Assembly: GCF_029871235.1 (NCBI RefSeq)
Contig: NZ_SSOM01000066.1
Location: forward strand, 1-58,483
Source of the DNA: Pseudomonas sp. BN411
GTDB lineage: Bacteria > Pseudomonadota > Gammaproteobacteria > Pseudomonadales > Pseudomonadaceae
Direction of reading: 5' to 3'
Length of the DNA stretch: 58,483 nucleotides
In this document: one piece after another, positions 42,264-50,105 of the stretch
How positions within the stretch are numbered: position 1 is the first letter of the stretch
Layout of the letters: every line of letters begins with the position of its first letter
Notes under the pieces: generated by a model
What the model saw: the letters and a program-made list of their open reading frames with translations, nothing else
Databases searched by the model: none
What the model was told of the DNA's origin: nothing
Program-made: the position numbers and the translations under genes

Positions 42264-43536
42264 ACTGGACCTTCTGCAACGTCGCCACCGCGCCATGGGC
42301 GACCAGTCACCGCTGTTCTACGACCAGCCACTGCAGCTGGTGAAGGGCCAGGGCGTGTGGCTCTTCGATGAGAGCGGCAAGCGCTACCTGGACGTCTACA
42401 ACAACGTGCCCTGCGTGGGCCATTGCCACCCGCGCGTGGTGGAAGCCATGGCCAGCCAGGCGGCCACCCTGAACATCCACACCCGCTACCTGAACGACCG
42501 CATCGTCAGCTACGCCGAGCGCCTGACCGCCACGTTCGACGCGTCGCTGGATTGCGTGATGTTCACCTGCACCGGCAGCGAGGCCAACGAACTGGCCCTG
42601 CGCATGGCCCGGTTCTGCACCGGCGGCAAGGGGGTGATCGTCAGCAGCTACAACTACCACGGCAACACCACCAGCCTGGCCGAGGTGACTACCGCCCTGC
42701 CGAGCTCCGAGCCCTTCTCGCCCTTCGCCCGTGCGGTGCCGATTCCCTGCCTGTACCGGGCGCCAGCAGGCACCAGCGCGGCCGAACTGGCCGACCAGTA
42801 CGTGGCCCGCGTGGCCGAGGCCATCGACTCGCTCAAGGCTCAGGGCGTCCAGCTCGCGGCGATGCTGATCGATACCCTGTTCGCCAACGAGGGTTTGCCG
42901 CGCCTGCCCGCAGGCTATGTCGAGCGCATCGCCGCGCTGGTCCACGAGGCCGGGGGCCTGTTGATCGTCGACGAAGTGCAGGCCGGTTTCGGCCGCACCG
43001 GCGAGCACATGTGGGGCCACCAGGCCCACGGCGCGGTGCCTGACATCGTCACCCTGGGCAAACCCATGGGCAACGGCTTCCCCCTGGCCGGGCTGGTGGC
43101 CAGCCGCGAGCGCGTGGAGGCCTTCGGCGGGCGCAACCTGTACTTCAACACCTTCGGCGGTTCGCCGGTGGCCGCCGCCGTGGGCAGCGCGGTGCTGGAC
43201 GTGATCGAGGACGAACAGCTGCTGCGCAACGCCCGCGAGGTGGGCGCGCACCTGACCAACGGACTGGAGCGCCTGGCAGGCCAGCACTCGATCATCGGCG
43301 ACGTGCGTGGCAAGGGCCTGTTCTTCGCTGTCGAGCTGGTGCGCGACCGTCATGCCAAGACGCCGGCAGGCGCCGAAGCACGCCGGGTGGTCAACCAGAT
43401 GCGCCAGCGCGGCGTGCTGATCAGCAAGATCGGCCAGGACGACAACCTGCTGAAGATCCGCCCGCCGCTGGTGTTCTCCCGCGCCGATGCGGACCTGTTC
43501 ATCGACACCCTCGACTCTGTCCTTCGCGAACTCTGA
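42256..43536 (+). CDS. Class-III PLP enzyme, predicted amino-alcohol phosphate phospho-lyase
   Basis: A 426-residue fold-type I PLP enzyme of aminotransferase class III. PLP contacts: Asp239 in DEVQAGFGRTGEHMWGH and Schiff-base Lys269 in LGKPMGNGFPLAGLV; TCTGSEANELALRMAR binds the phosphate. It resembles the AGXT2L1/AGXT2L2 branch (ethanolamine-phosphate and phosphohydroxylysine phospho-lyases), which eliminate ammonia and phosphate rather than transaminate. The APH-type kinase gene directly downstream supports this reading. If so, the product is an aldehyde. An ordinary aminotransferase is the alternative. Confidence 0.85.
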   Translation: MSELDLLQRRHRAMGDQSPLFYDQPLQLVKGQGVWLFDESGKRYLDVYNNVPCVGHCHPRVVEAMASQAATLNIHTRYLNDRIVSYAERLTATFDASLDCVMFTCTGSEANELALRMARFCTGGKGVIVSSYNYHGNTTSLAEVTTALPSSEPFSPFARAVPIPCLYRAPAGTSAAELADQYVARVAEAIDSLKAQGVQLAAMLIDTLFANEGLPRLPAGYVERIAALVHEAGGLLIVDEVQAGFGRTGEHMWGHQAHGAVPDIVTLGKPMGNGFPLAGLVASRERVEAFGGRNLYFNTFGGSPVAAAVGSAVLDVIEDEQLLRNAREVGAHLTNGLERLAGQHSIIGDVRGKGLFFAVELVRDRHAKTPAGAEARRVVNQMRQRGVLISKIGQDDNLLKIRPPLVFSRADADLFIDTLDSVLREL

Positions 43537-43546
43537 GGCCAGCGCC

Positions 43547-44569
43547 ATGAGCCGATTCCACACCCTCGACCACGAACAGCAGCTCGCCAGCCTGCAACGC
43601 CTGGCCTTCGACGCCTTGCGCCAATGGGACGGCGACTACGTTCGCCTGGACCTGATCAAGTACCGCGAAAACGCCGTGTTCTGCGCCACCCGCAGCGACG
43701 GTCAGCGCAGCGCCCTGCGCGTGCACCGCGACGGCTACCACTCCGAGGAAGCCCTGCGCTCCGAGCTGCAATGGATGGAAGCCCTGGCGGCGGACGGCAT
43801 CCATGTGCCACAGATCATCCGCACCCGCGACGGCGAACACCTGGCGCAGGTGCACAGCGAGGAGCTGGGCGAGTCGCGCTACATCGACATGCTCGGCTGG
43901 CTCGGTGGCGCCAGCATCGGTTCCGCCGAACATGGCCTGGAGGTGGACGCCGATATCGCCGGGCTGTTCTTCGATGCCGGCGCGGTGGCTGCACGCATCC
44001 ACCTGAGTTCGGCCCGCTGGGAGCAACCCAACGCCTTCAGCCGCCATGCCTGGGACGAGGAAGGCCTGATCGGCCAGCGTCCGTTCTGGGGGCCGTACTG
44101 GCAGCTCGACCTGCTTGACGACCGGCAGCGCGAGCTGTTGCAGGCCACCCGCCAGGCGGCCCGTGCCGACCTGCGCCGCTACGGCCGCAGCCTGGACAAC
44201 TTCGGCATGATCCACGCTGACCTGGTGCCGGAAAACCTGCTGCTGGAAGACGCGCGGCTGCACCTGATCGACTTCGACGACGCCGGCTTCGGCTGGCACA
44301 TGTTCGAACTGGCCACGGCGCTGTACTTCTGCCTGGACGACCCGCGCTTCACCGAAATCCAGGCGGCGCTGCTGTCCGGCTACCACTCGGTGAAGCCGCT
44401 GACCCCGGACGACCGCGCCACCCTGCCGCTGTTCCTGGCGCTGCGTGGTCTGACCTACCTGGGCTGGATCCACACCCGCCGGGAAAGCCGCACCGCCGAG
44501 GAACTGGCGCCCATGCTGATCGAGCGCGCCTGCCGCCTGGCGCAGGACTACCTCGACCAGCGCGGCTGA
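43547..44569 (+). CDS. APH-family kinase, predicted amino-alcohol/hydroxylysine kinase
   Basis: A 340-residue phosphotransferase with the aminoglycoside-phosphotransferase/choline-kinase fold. The catalytic loop is MIHADLVPENLLLED (His223, Asp225, Asn230) and the metal-binding motif is LIDFDDAGFGWH. The N-lobe has LRVHRDGYHSEEALRSELQW. Relatives include hydroxylysine kinase (AGPHD1) and kinases fused to class-III phospho-lyases in some bacteria. It lies 10 bp after the PLP-enzyme gene. It would phosphorylate the substrate so the PLP enzyme can eliminate phosphate. Antibiotic resistance is unlikely in this setting. Confidence 0.85.
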   Translation: MSRFHTLDHEQQLASLQRLAFDALRQWDGDYVRLDLIKYRENAVFCATRSDGQRSALRVHRDGYHSEEALRSELQWMEALAADGIHVPQIIRTRDGEHLAQVHSEELGESRYIDMLGWLGGASIGSAEHGLEVDADIAGLFFDAGAVAARIHLSSARWEQPNAFSRHAWDEEGLIGQRPFWGPYWQLDLLDDRQRELLQATRQAARADLRRYGRSLDNFGMIHADLVPENLLLEDARLHLIDFDDAGFGWHMFELATALYFCLDDPRFTEIQAALLSGYHSVKPLTPDDRATLPLFLALRGLTYLGWIHTRRESRTAEELAPMLIERACRLAQDYLDQRG

Positions 44570-44634
44570 TCCGTCGCGCCGGCACCTGGCAGGGATGCAC
44601 AAGTGCCTGGCGTGCATGGCAATGCCGGTTGTGC

Positions 44635-44663
44635 GACGCTCCGCCATCATGGCCCGGAGCGTC
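44635..44663 (+). terminator. Hairpin after the kinase gene
   Basis: A 9-bp perfect stem GACGCTCCG / CGGAGCGTC with an 11-nt loop lies between the kinase stop and the AraC-type gene. There is no T-tract, so it may attenuate or stabilise rather than fully terminate. Confidence 0.4.
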
Positions 44664-44692
44664 CGCCACCCGCGCTCGACAGGTGAACCGAC

Positions 44693-45646
44693 ATGACAGG
44701 CATAGCCCGACACCAGGCATCCGACTCGGACGAGCTCGCCGGCGCGCTGGCCGGCTGGAGCCAGGACTACACCCAACTGGGACGTGGCCGGCTGCACGCC
44801 GAGTTGCTGCATATCCAGCTCGCCGAGGCGTCGCTGATCTACGAGCACTCCAACCTGCACCTGCACGAAAACATGACGCCGCCGGAGGGCCAGGTGGTGT
44901 TCGGCATTCCCCTGTCGGTTTCCACGGATTCGACCTTCAACGGCGGCACCCTCGCCCGCGACACCCTGCTGGTGCTGGAAGGTGGCCAGGAGATGGAAAT
45001 CTGCGCTCCCGGCGAGATCGGCATGCTCGGGATGACCATCGACCGCCGCCTGCTCAGCCAACTGCTGGGGGCCGAAGAACAGGAGCGCCTGGAGCAGGCC
45101 CTCGACCGCCGCCGACTGGATATTTCACCGCTGGCCGCGCAACGCCTGCGCCAGGACCTCTGCGCCTCGATCAGTGCCTTCGAGCGTGCCGAGTTCGATC
45201 CGCGCTCCGCCGAAGACGGCCTTCGCGCCGTGATGCCGGGGCTGGACGGCGTATTCCAGGGACTGGACGAGGTGCTGCGCGGCCCCACCCTGCACAGCGG
45301 CGTCATGCCCCGCTCGCTGGAACAGCGTCGTCGCCTGGTGCTGGCGGCGGTGGAGATCATGCAGACCCGCCTTGACCTGCCGCTGTCCATGCCGGAACTC
45401 TGCCAGGCGTTGAACACCAGCCACCGCACCCTGCAGTACTGCTTCCGACAGATCTGCCAGGCCACGCCCCAGCAGTTCTTCCTTTCGCTGCGCCTGGCCG
45501 AAGCCCGTCGCCGGCTCAAGCAGGACCCGCTGCAAAGCATCACCACCCTGGCGCTGGACCTGGGTTTCGCCAGTTCCAGCCACTTCTCCTCGCTTTACAA
45601 ACGCCTTTATGGCGAGCAGCCCTCGCTTACCGGCCGGCGAAGTTAG
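44693..45646 (+). CDS. EutR-like AraC-family regulator
   Basis: A 317-residue regulator with an N-terminal sensing domain (GWSQDYTQLGRGRLHAELLH, FGIPLSVSTDSTFNGG) and a C-terminal AraC DNA-binding domain (LSMPELCQALNTSHRTLQYC, then TLALDLGFASSSHFSSLYK). The overall plan, including the WxQxYxQLxxGxxHAE-like start and the RRTLQ-type first helix-turn-helix, parallels EutR, the ethanolamine-sensing activator. It follows the permease-lyase-kinase operon on the same strand and probably controls it. Its stop overlaps the convergent LysR stop by four bases. Confidence 0.85.
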   Translation: MTGIARHQASDSDELAGALAGWSQDYTQLGRGRLHAELLHIQLAEASLIYEHSNLHLHENMTPPEGQVVFGIPLSVSTDSTFNGGTLARDTLLVLEGGQEMEICAPGEIGMLGMTIDRRLLSQLLGAEEQERLEQALDRRRLDISPLAAQRLRQDLCASISAFERAEFDPRSAEDGLRAVMPGLDGVFQGLDEVLRGPTLHSGVMPRSLEQRRRLVLAAVEIMQTRLDLPLSMPELCQALNTSHRTLQYCFRQICQATPQQFFLSLRLAEARRRLKQDPLQSITTLALDLGFASSSHFSSLYKRLYGEQPSLTGRRS

Positions 45647-46572
45647 GGCTGTACCCAGCCTTTTTCGAGGAGTGGCCGGTCCCAGGCGGGTTCGTCGCTG
45701 ATACGTTCAACCAGGAATTCGATCAGGGTGCGCACTTTGAGCGCCCGACGCTGGGTGGCCGGGTATACGGCGGAGAAGTTGAAGGAGGTCAGCGAATAGT
45801 CGGTGAGCACCGGCACCAGGCGGCCGTCCAGCAGGTCGGCGCTGGCTGCGAGGGTGGGCAGGCAGACCACGCAGGAACCGGTGACGGCGTAGTCCCGCAG
45901 CAGGTGCACGGAGTTGGAACGCACCTGCCCGGTGAGATTGAGCTCCACCGGGTCGATGCCGTTGAACACCCACTTGTTGCGCGATGGGTAGCCCTCGTAG
46001 AGCGCCACCTTGTGCGCCTGCAGATCCGCCGGCACGGCAGGTGCGCCATGACGCTCCAGGTACTCCGGGGATGCGCAGAACAGCCGGCGCACGGAGAACA
46101 GCTTGCGCTCGATCAGCGATTCGGCCAGGGGCGGGAACATCTGGAACGCCACGTCGAAACCCTCTTCGATCGGGTCCACCACCCGGTCGTTGACGATCAC
46201 GTCCACCTCGATATCCGGGTACAGCTCGGTGAACTCCGCCAGCAGCGCACCGAAATGGCCGAGGGCGAAGCCCGGCAGCATCTGGATGCGCAGCTTGCCG
46301 GTGGGCTTGGCGCGCAGGTCACGCATGTGCTCGGTGAGGCTGTTGAAGCTGGCCACCATGTCGGCGCATTCCTTGTAGTAGGCCTCCCCTACTTCCGACA
46401 GCCGCACATGGCGGGTGCTGCGGTGGAACAGCGGCGCGCTGATGTACTCCTCCAACTGCTGGATGCGGTGGCTGATGACCGAGCGGGTCACCCCCAGCTG
46501 CTGGGCGGCCCTGGCGAAGTTGCCGGTTTCCGCGACGCGGACGAAGGCTTCGATGCTGAGCAGGCGGTCCAT
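45643..46572 (-). CDS. LysR-family transcriptional regulator
   Basis: A 309-residue LysR protein of the CrgA/DntR-like large subgroup: IEAFVRVAETGNFARAAQQL opens the winged helix, with LGVTRSVISHRIQQLE as the recognition segment and PLFHRSTRHVRLSEVGEAYY after it. The effector domain follows from about residue 90. The ATG at 46572 sets the helix at its normal place. It faces neither neighbour directly: it lies downstream of the ABC transporter operon, separated by a palindromic repeat, and convergent with the EutR-like gene. Target unknown. Confidence 0.88.
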   Translation of the reverse strand: MDRLLSIEAFVRVAETGNFARAAQQLGVTRSVISHRIQQLEEYISAPLFHRSTRHVRLSEVGEAYYKECADMVASFNSLTEHMRDLRAKPTGKLRIQMLPGFALGHFGALLAEFTELYPDIEVDVIVNDRVVDPIEEGFDVAFQMFPPLAESLIERKLFSVRRLFCASPEYLERHGAPAVPADLQAHKVALYEGYPSRNKWVFNGIDPVELNLTGQVRSNSVHLLRDYAVTGSCVVCLPTLAASADLLDGRLVPVLTDYSLTSFNFSAVYPATQRRALKVRTLIEFLVERISDEPAWDRPLLEKGWVQP

Positions 46573-46612
46573 GTTCGATTCCGATCTGGCGATGAGTTGC
46601 AGGATAGAAACA

Positions 46613-46701
46613 TGTGGGGGCGAATTCATTCGCTAAGGGGCGCGAAGCGACCCCAAAACGGCAGTCCTTCGGCCTGCATAGCGAATGAATTCGCCCCCAC
46701 A
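46613..46701. repeat. Palindromic GGGGGCGA element, single copy
   Basis: The arms TGTGGGGGCGAATTCATTCG and CGAATGAATTCGCCCCCACA are perfect inverses. The inner part carries GGGGCGCGAAGCGACCCC and GCAGTCCTTCGGCCTGC hairpins. It lies between the livM-type gene end and the LysR start and could end transcription of the transporter operon. Confidence 0.88.
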
Positions 46702-46724
46702 GGAAGAGCAATTCGCCCCTGACG

Positions 46725-47741
46725 TTAGCCTCCGACCAACCTTCTCTGCATCGGAAACAGCTGCCAGCCCAGCCGCTCGCTCACCAGTCCCCACACGCCC
46801 TGGGGCGCTTTCAGCATCATCACCACCGCCACGCTGCCGAGGATGATCATGTACAGCGCGCCGAACTCGGCGAAGCAGCTGCGCAGCACGAAGTAGATCA
46901 GGGTGCCGATCAACGGGCCCTCCAGGGTGCCGATGCCGCCGATGATGACAATGAAGATCACCGCTGCGGTCCAGTCCTGCACGCTGAAGGCGGCGTCCGG
47001 GGAGATACGCAGCTTCTGCAGGAAGATCAGCGCGCCGACCACGCCGGTACAGCCGGCAGCCAGCACGTAGACCATCATCTTGGTGCGGAACACGTTGATG
47101 CCCAGGCTGCCGGACGCCGGCTCCGAATCGCGGATGGCCGTCAGCGCCAGGCCCTGACGCGAGCGCAGCAGCAGATAAACCACCAGCACCGCGCCGACGG
47201 CAATGGCCAGGGCGCTGAAGTACAGCAGCATCTCGCGACCGTCACGGCTGCTGCCGATCTGCCGCACGATGGACGCCGGCAGGCTCTGTCCGGAGCCGCC
47301 GCCCAGGCTGCCGACCTGCGCCAGGCCCAGGCGGAACACCTCGGCCACTACCCAGGTACCAATGGCGAAGTAGGCGCCGCGCAGGCGAAACAGCACCAGC
47401 GCCGTCGGCACTGCAAGCACGGCCACCACCAGCCCGGAGAGGAACACCGCCGCCAGTGGCGGTACGCCCAGTTGCGAGGCCAGCACGAAGAGCAGGTAGC
47501 CGCCCAGGCCGACGAAGGCCTGCTGACCCACGGAGACCATTCCGGCGTAACCAGCCAGCAGGTTCCACATCTGCGCCAGGGCCAGGTAGTAGGCGAATTC
47601 CACCACCAGGCGCAGCACTGCGCGATCGGCCCAGAACGGCAGGGACGCCAGCAGCAGGACCAGCACACCCAACAGCGCCAGGCCCACCTGGCTACTCCGG
47701 GTGGCGCGCTGGACGAGGTAGGCATTGTTCATCGCATTCAT
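46725..47741 (-). CDS. Branched-chain-type ABC transporter permease (LivM family)
   Basis: A 338-residue permease with about nine or ten hydrophobic segments. Family features: LALAQMWNLLAGYAGMVSVG, QQAFVGLGGYLLFVLA and the EAA-like GLALTAIRDSEPASGSLGIN cytoplasmic loop that contacts the ATPase. It pairs with the LivH-type protein encoded upstream (stop and start share one base, TGATG). Last gene of the six-gene import operon. Substrate cannot be fixed; the family takes up amino acids, amides, urea and aromatic acids. Confidence 0.9.
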   Translation of the reverse strand: MNAMNNAYLVQRATRSSQVGLALLGVLVLLLASLPFWADRAVLRLVVEFAYYLALAQMWNLLAGYAGMVSVGQQAFVGLGGYLLFVLASQLGVPPLAAVFLSGLVVAVLAVPTALVLFRLRGAYFAIGTWVVAEVFRLGLAQVGSLGGGSGQSLPASIVRQIGSSRDGREMLLYFSALAIAVGAVLVVYLLLRSRQGLALTAIRDSEPASGSLGINVFRTKMMVYVLAAGCTGVVGALIFLQKLRISPDAAFSVQDWTAAVIFIVIIGGIGTLEGPLIGTLIYFVLRSCFAEFGALYMIILGSVAVVMMLKAPQGVWGLVSERLGWQLFPMQRRLVGG

Positions 47742-48610
47742 CAGTCGACACTCCGGGGGAACAGGCCGCGTGGGCGGAAAACCAGGATCAGCAGGAACAC
47801 CAGGTGGCCGGCGAGGATCTGCCAGCCCGGGTCGATGCGCGCCCCCACCGCCTGGGCGACACCGAGGATCACGCCGCCCGCCAGGGTGCCCCAGAGACTG
47901 CCGAGGCCGCCGATGATCACCGCCTCGAAACCGTAGAGCAGGCGCGCCGGGCCGACGCTGGGGTCGAAGCTGGTGCGCACCGCGAGGAACACCCCGGCGA
48001 TGGACACCACCGCCATCGCCAGCGCCATGGCCAGGCCGAAGATGTGGCGGTTGTCGATGCCCATCAGCTGGGCGGTGTGCTGGTCATCCGACGTGGCGCG
48101 GAAGGCGCGGCCGAGGCGGGTCTTGTAGAACAGCAGCTGCAAGCCGCCGATCACTGCCAGGGCGCAGCCGAACACCATCAATGGCATCACGCCGAGGCTG
48201 AGGCCGCCCACCGAGAGACTGGCAACTTCCAGATCACCCTGGGACAGCTTCTGGCTATCGGCGCTGAAGAACTCCAGCAGCACGTTCTGCAGGATGATCG
48301 ACAGGCCGAACGTCACCAGCAGCGGCGGCAGGATGTCGTTGCCAAGGGTGCGGTTGAGCAGTTGCCGTTGCAGGCAGTAGCCGACCACGAACATCACCGG
48401 CACCACCAGCACCAGGCTGGCCAGGGGCGACAGGCCGAGCACTTCCACCACCACCAGGGCCAGGTAGGACGCCAGCACGATGAAGTCGCCATGGGCAATA
48501 TTGACCAGGCGCATGATGCCGAACATCAGCGACAGGCCGACCGCGAACATGGCGTAGAGGCCGCCGAGCAGCACGCCCTGCACCAGGGTATTGAGCCATT
48601 CCATCGTCAT
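47741..48610 (-). CDS. Branched-chain-type ABC transporter permease (LivH family)
   Basis: A 289-residue permease with about eight spans. Typical segments are GGLYAMFAVGLSLMFGIMRL, VNIAHGDFIVLASYLAL and the EAA-like RLGRAFRATSDDQHTAQLMG loop; GARLLYGFEAVIIGGLGSLW-type sequence near the C-terminus is also characteristic. Overlaps the ATPase gene upstream by four bases (ATGA) and shares a base with the LivM-type gene downstream, so translation is coupled along the operon. Confidence 0.9.
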   Translation of the reverse strand: MTMEWLNTLVQGVLLGGLYAMFAVGLSLMFGIMRLVNIAHGDFIVLASYLALVVVEVLGLSPLASLVLVVPVMFVVGYCLQRQLLNRTLGNDILPPLLVTFGLSIILQNVLLEFFSADSQKLSQGDLEVASLSVGGLSLGVMPLMVFGCALAVIGGLQLLFYKTRLGRAFRATSDDQHTAQLMGIDNRHIFGLAMALAMAVVSIAGVFLAVRTSFDPSVGPARLLYGFEAVIIGGLGSLWGTLAGGVILGVAQAVGARIDPGWQILAGHLVFLLILVFRPRGLFPRSVD

Positions 48611-49308
48611 GCCTCCGCCAGGCCGAAATAGGCCGCCTTGATCTGTTCCTTGCTCACCTCACCGGGCTTGCCGGACAGGGAAATGCGCCCCTCCTGGAAG
48701 CAGTAGAAGCGGTCGGCGACGCTGAGGGCCTGGTTGATGTCCTGCTCCACCAGGATCACCGCCGTGCCGTCGGCCTTGATCGATGGCAGCGCGGCATAGA
48801 TGTCCTTGATGGTGGTGGGCGCGAGACCGAGGCTGATCTCGTCGCAGAGCAGCAGGCTCGGGCTCGACATCAGCGCGCGGCCGATGGCGACCATCTGCTG
48901 CTGGCCGCCGGACAGTGCGGTACCGGGGCGCTTGCGCAGCTTCTCCAGAACCGGGAACAGGCCGTAGATGCGCTCCAGGTTCCAGGCGCCCTGGCGCTTG
49001 CTGTAGGCACCGATCAGCAGGTTCTCCTCGACGCTCAGCGAGGGGAACAGCTTGCGGCCCTCCGGCACCAGTGCGATGCCGCGTTCCAGCACCCGGTTGG
49101 CCGGCAGGCTGCCGATGTATTCGTCCTTGAAGCGGATGGCGCCGGGATCGTTGCGGATCAACCCGGCGAGCGAGCGCAGGAAGGTGGATTTGCCGGCACC
49201 ATTGGAACCGATGATGGCGACGGTTTCCCCTGCCGCCAGTTCCAGGTCGATGCCGAACAACGCCTGGAAGTCGCCGTAGCCGGCGCGCAGTTTGCGGATC
49301 GTCAGCAT
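48607..49308 (-). CDS. ABC transporter ATPase (LivF family)
   Basis: A 233-residue ATPase. Walker A is GSNGAGKST at residues 34-42, the signature is LSGGQQQM, Walker B is LLLCDEIS, with the LivF-type GLAPTTIKDIYAAL segment after it. It powers uptake with the LivG-type partner encoded just upstream (4 bp apart, with the GGAG ribosome site inside the end of that gene). Confidence 0.92.
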   Translation of the reverse strand: MLTIRKLRAGYGDFQALFGIDLELAAGETVAIIGSNGAGKSTFLRSLAGLIRNDPGAIRFKDEYIGSLPANRVLERGIALVPEGRKLFPSLSVEENLLIGAYSKRQGAWNLERIYGLFPVLEKLRKRPGTALSGGQQQMVAIGRALMSSPSLLLCDEISLGLAPTTIKDIYAALPSIKADGTAVILVEQDINQALSVADRFYCFQEGRISLSGKPGEVSKEQIKAAYFGLAEA

Positions 49309-49312
49309 GAAT

Positions 49313-50035
49313 TCAGCTCCCGATGCCCATGTAGATTTCCTGCACCTTCGGATTGGCCATCACCGCATGGGGCTCGCCTTCGTCCAGCTTGCGGCCGAAG
49401 TTGATCACCGCCAGGCGGCTTACCACCGCCAGCAGCGCGTGGACGATGTGCTCGATCCAGATGATCGCGGTGCCGGAACGGTGAATGCCCTGGATGGTGC
49501 CCACCAGCTCCAGGCACTCAGGCTCGGTAAGGCCGCCGGCGATCTCGTCCAGCAGCAACAGTTGCGGCCGGGTGGCCAGGGCGCGGGCCATTTCCAGGCG
49601 CTTGCGCTCCAGCAGGGTCAGGGAGCCGGCCAGGGCGTTGGCCTTCTTCATCAAGCCGGTGAGTTCGAGGATGTGCGCGCACCAGGCGTAGCCGTCCTTC
49701 TCCGACTGGCCGGCGCCGAACGTGGCGCCCACCAGCAGGTTCTCGAACACCGTCATCTTCACGAAGGGATGGGGAATCTGGTGCGAACGGCCAATGCCAC
49801 GCTGGCAGCGCTTGAACACCGGCTCGCGGGTGACGTCTTCACCCTGAAAGCTGATGCGCCCGCTGTCAGCGGCGACGCCCCCGGCGATGAGGTTGAACAG
49901 CGTGCTCTTGCCCGCGCCATTGGGTCCGATGATGCCCAACGCCTCTCCCGGCGCCAGGGCCAGGCTGAGATCGTCGGTCACCTTCACCGAGCCGTAGCTC
50001 TTGTGCATCTGCTCCAGTACGAGGAGTTGTTGCAT
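49313..50035 (-). CDS. ABC transporter ATPase (LivG family)
   Basis: A 240-residue ATPase with Walker A GPNGAGKST at residues 37-45, the degenerate LivG-type signature SLTLLERKRLEMARAL, Walker B LLLLDEIAGGLTEPE and the family's GRSHQIPHPFVKMTVFENLL Q-loop region. The ATG at 50035 has an AGGT ribosome site; in-frame ATG further upstream lies inside the leader hairpin. It follows the binding-protein gene after a strong hairpin. Confidence 0.92.
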   Translation of the reverse strand: MQQLLVLEQMHKSYGSVKVTDDLSLALAPGEALGIIGPNGAGKSTLFNLIAGGVAADSGRISFQGEDVTREPVFKRCQRGIGRSHQIPHPFVKMTVFENLLVGATFGAGQSEKDGYAWCAHILELTGLMKKANALAGSLTLLERKRLEMARALATRPQLLLLDEIAGGLTEPECLELVGTIQGIHRSGTAIIWIEHIVHALLAVVSRLAVINFGRKLDEGEPHAVMANPKVQEIYMGIGS

Positions 50036-50060
50036 GTGTTGATACCTGCTGCATACCGCT

Positions 50061-50084
50061 CCCTCTCCCCCGTGGGGGAGAGGG
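50061..50084 (-). promoter_or_regulatory. Intercistronic hairpin between binding-protein and ATPase genes
   Basis: An 11-bp perfect stem, CCCTCTCCCCC / GGGGGAGAGGG with a 2-nt loop, lies between the binding-protein stop and the LivG-type start. Without a T-tract on the coding strand it is more likely an mRNA-end stabiliser, a common way to keep binding protein in excess over the transporter. Confidence 0.6.
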
Positions 50085-50105
50085 CTGGGGAGAGGGGGTA
50101 AGAAA

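Noticed and set aside
43547-44569. Aminoglycoside resistance gene
   Set aside because: The APH fold is shared with many small-molecule kinases; operon context with permease, PLP enzyme and EutR-like regulator indicates catabolism.
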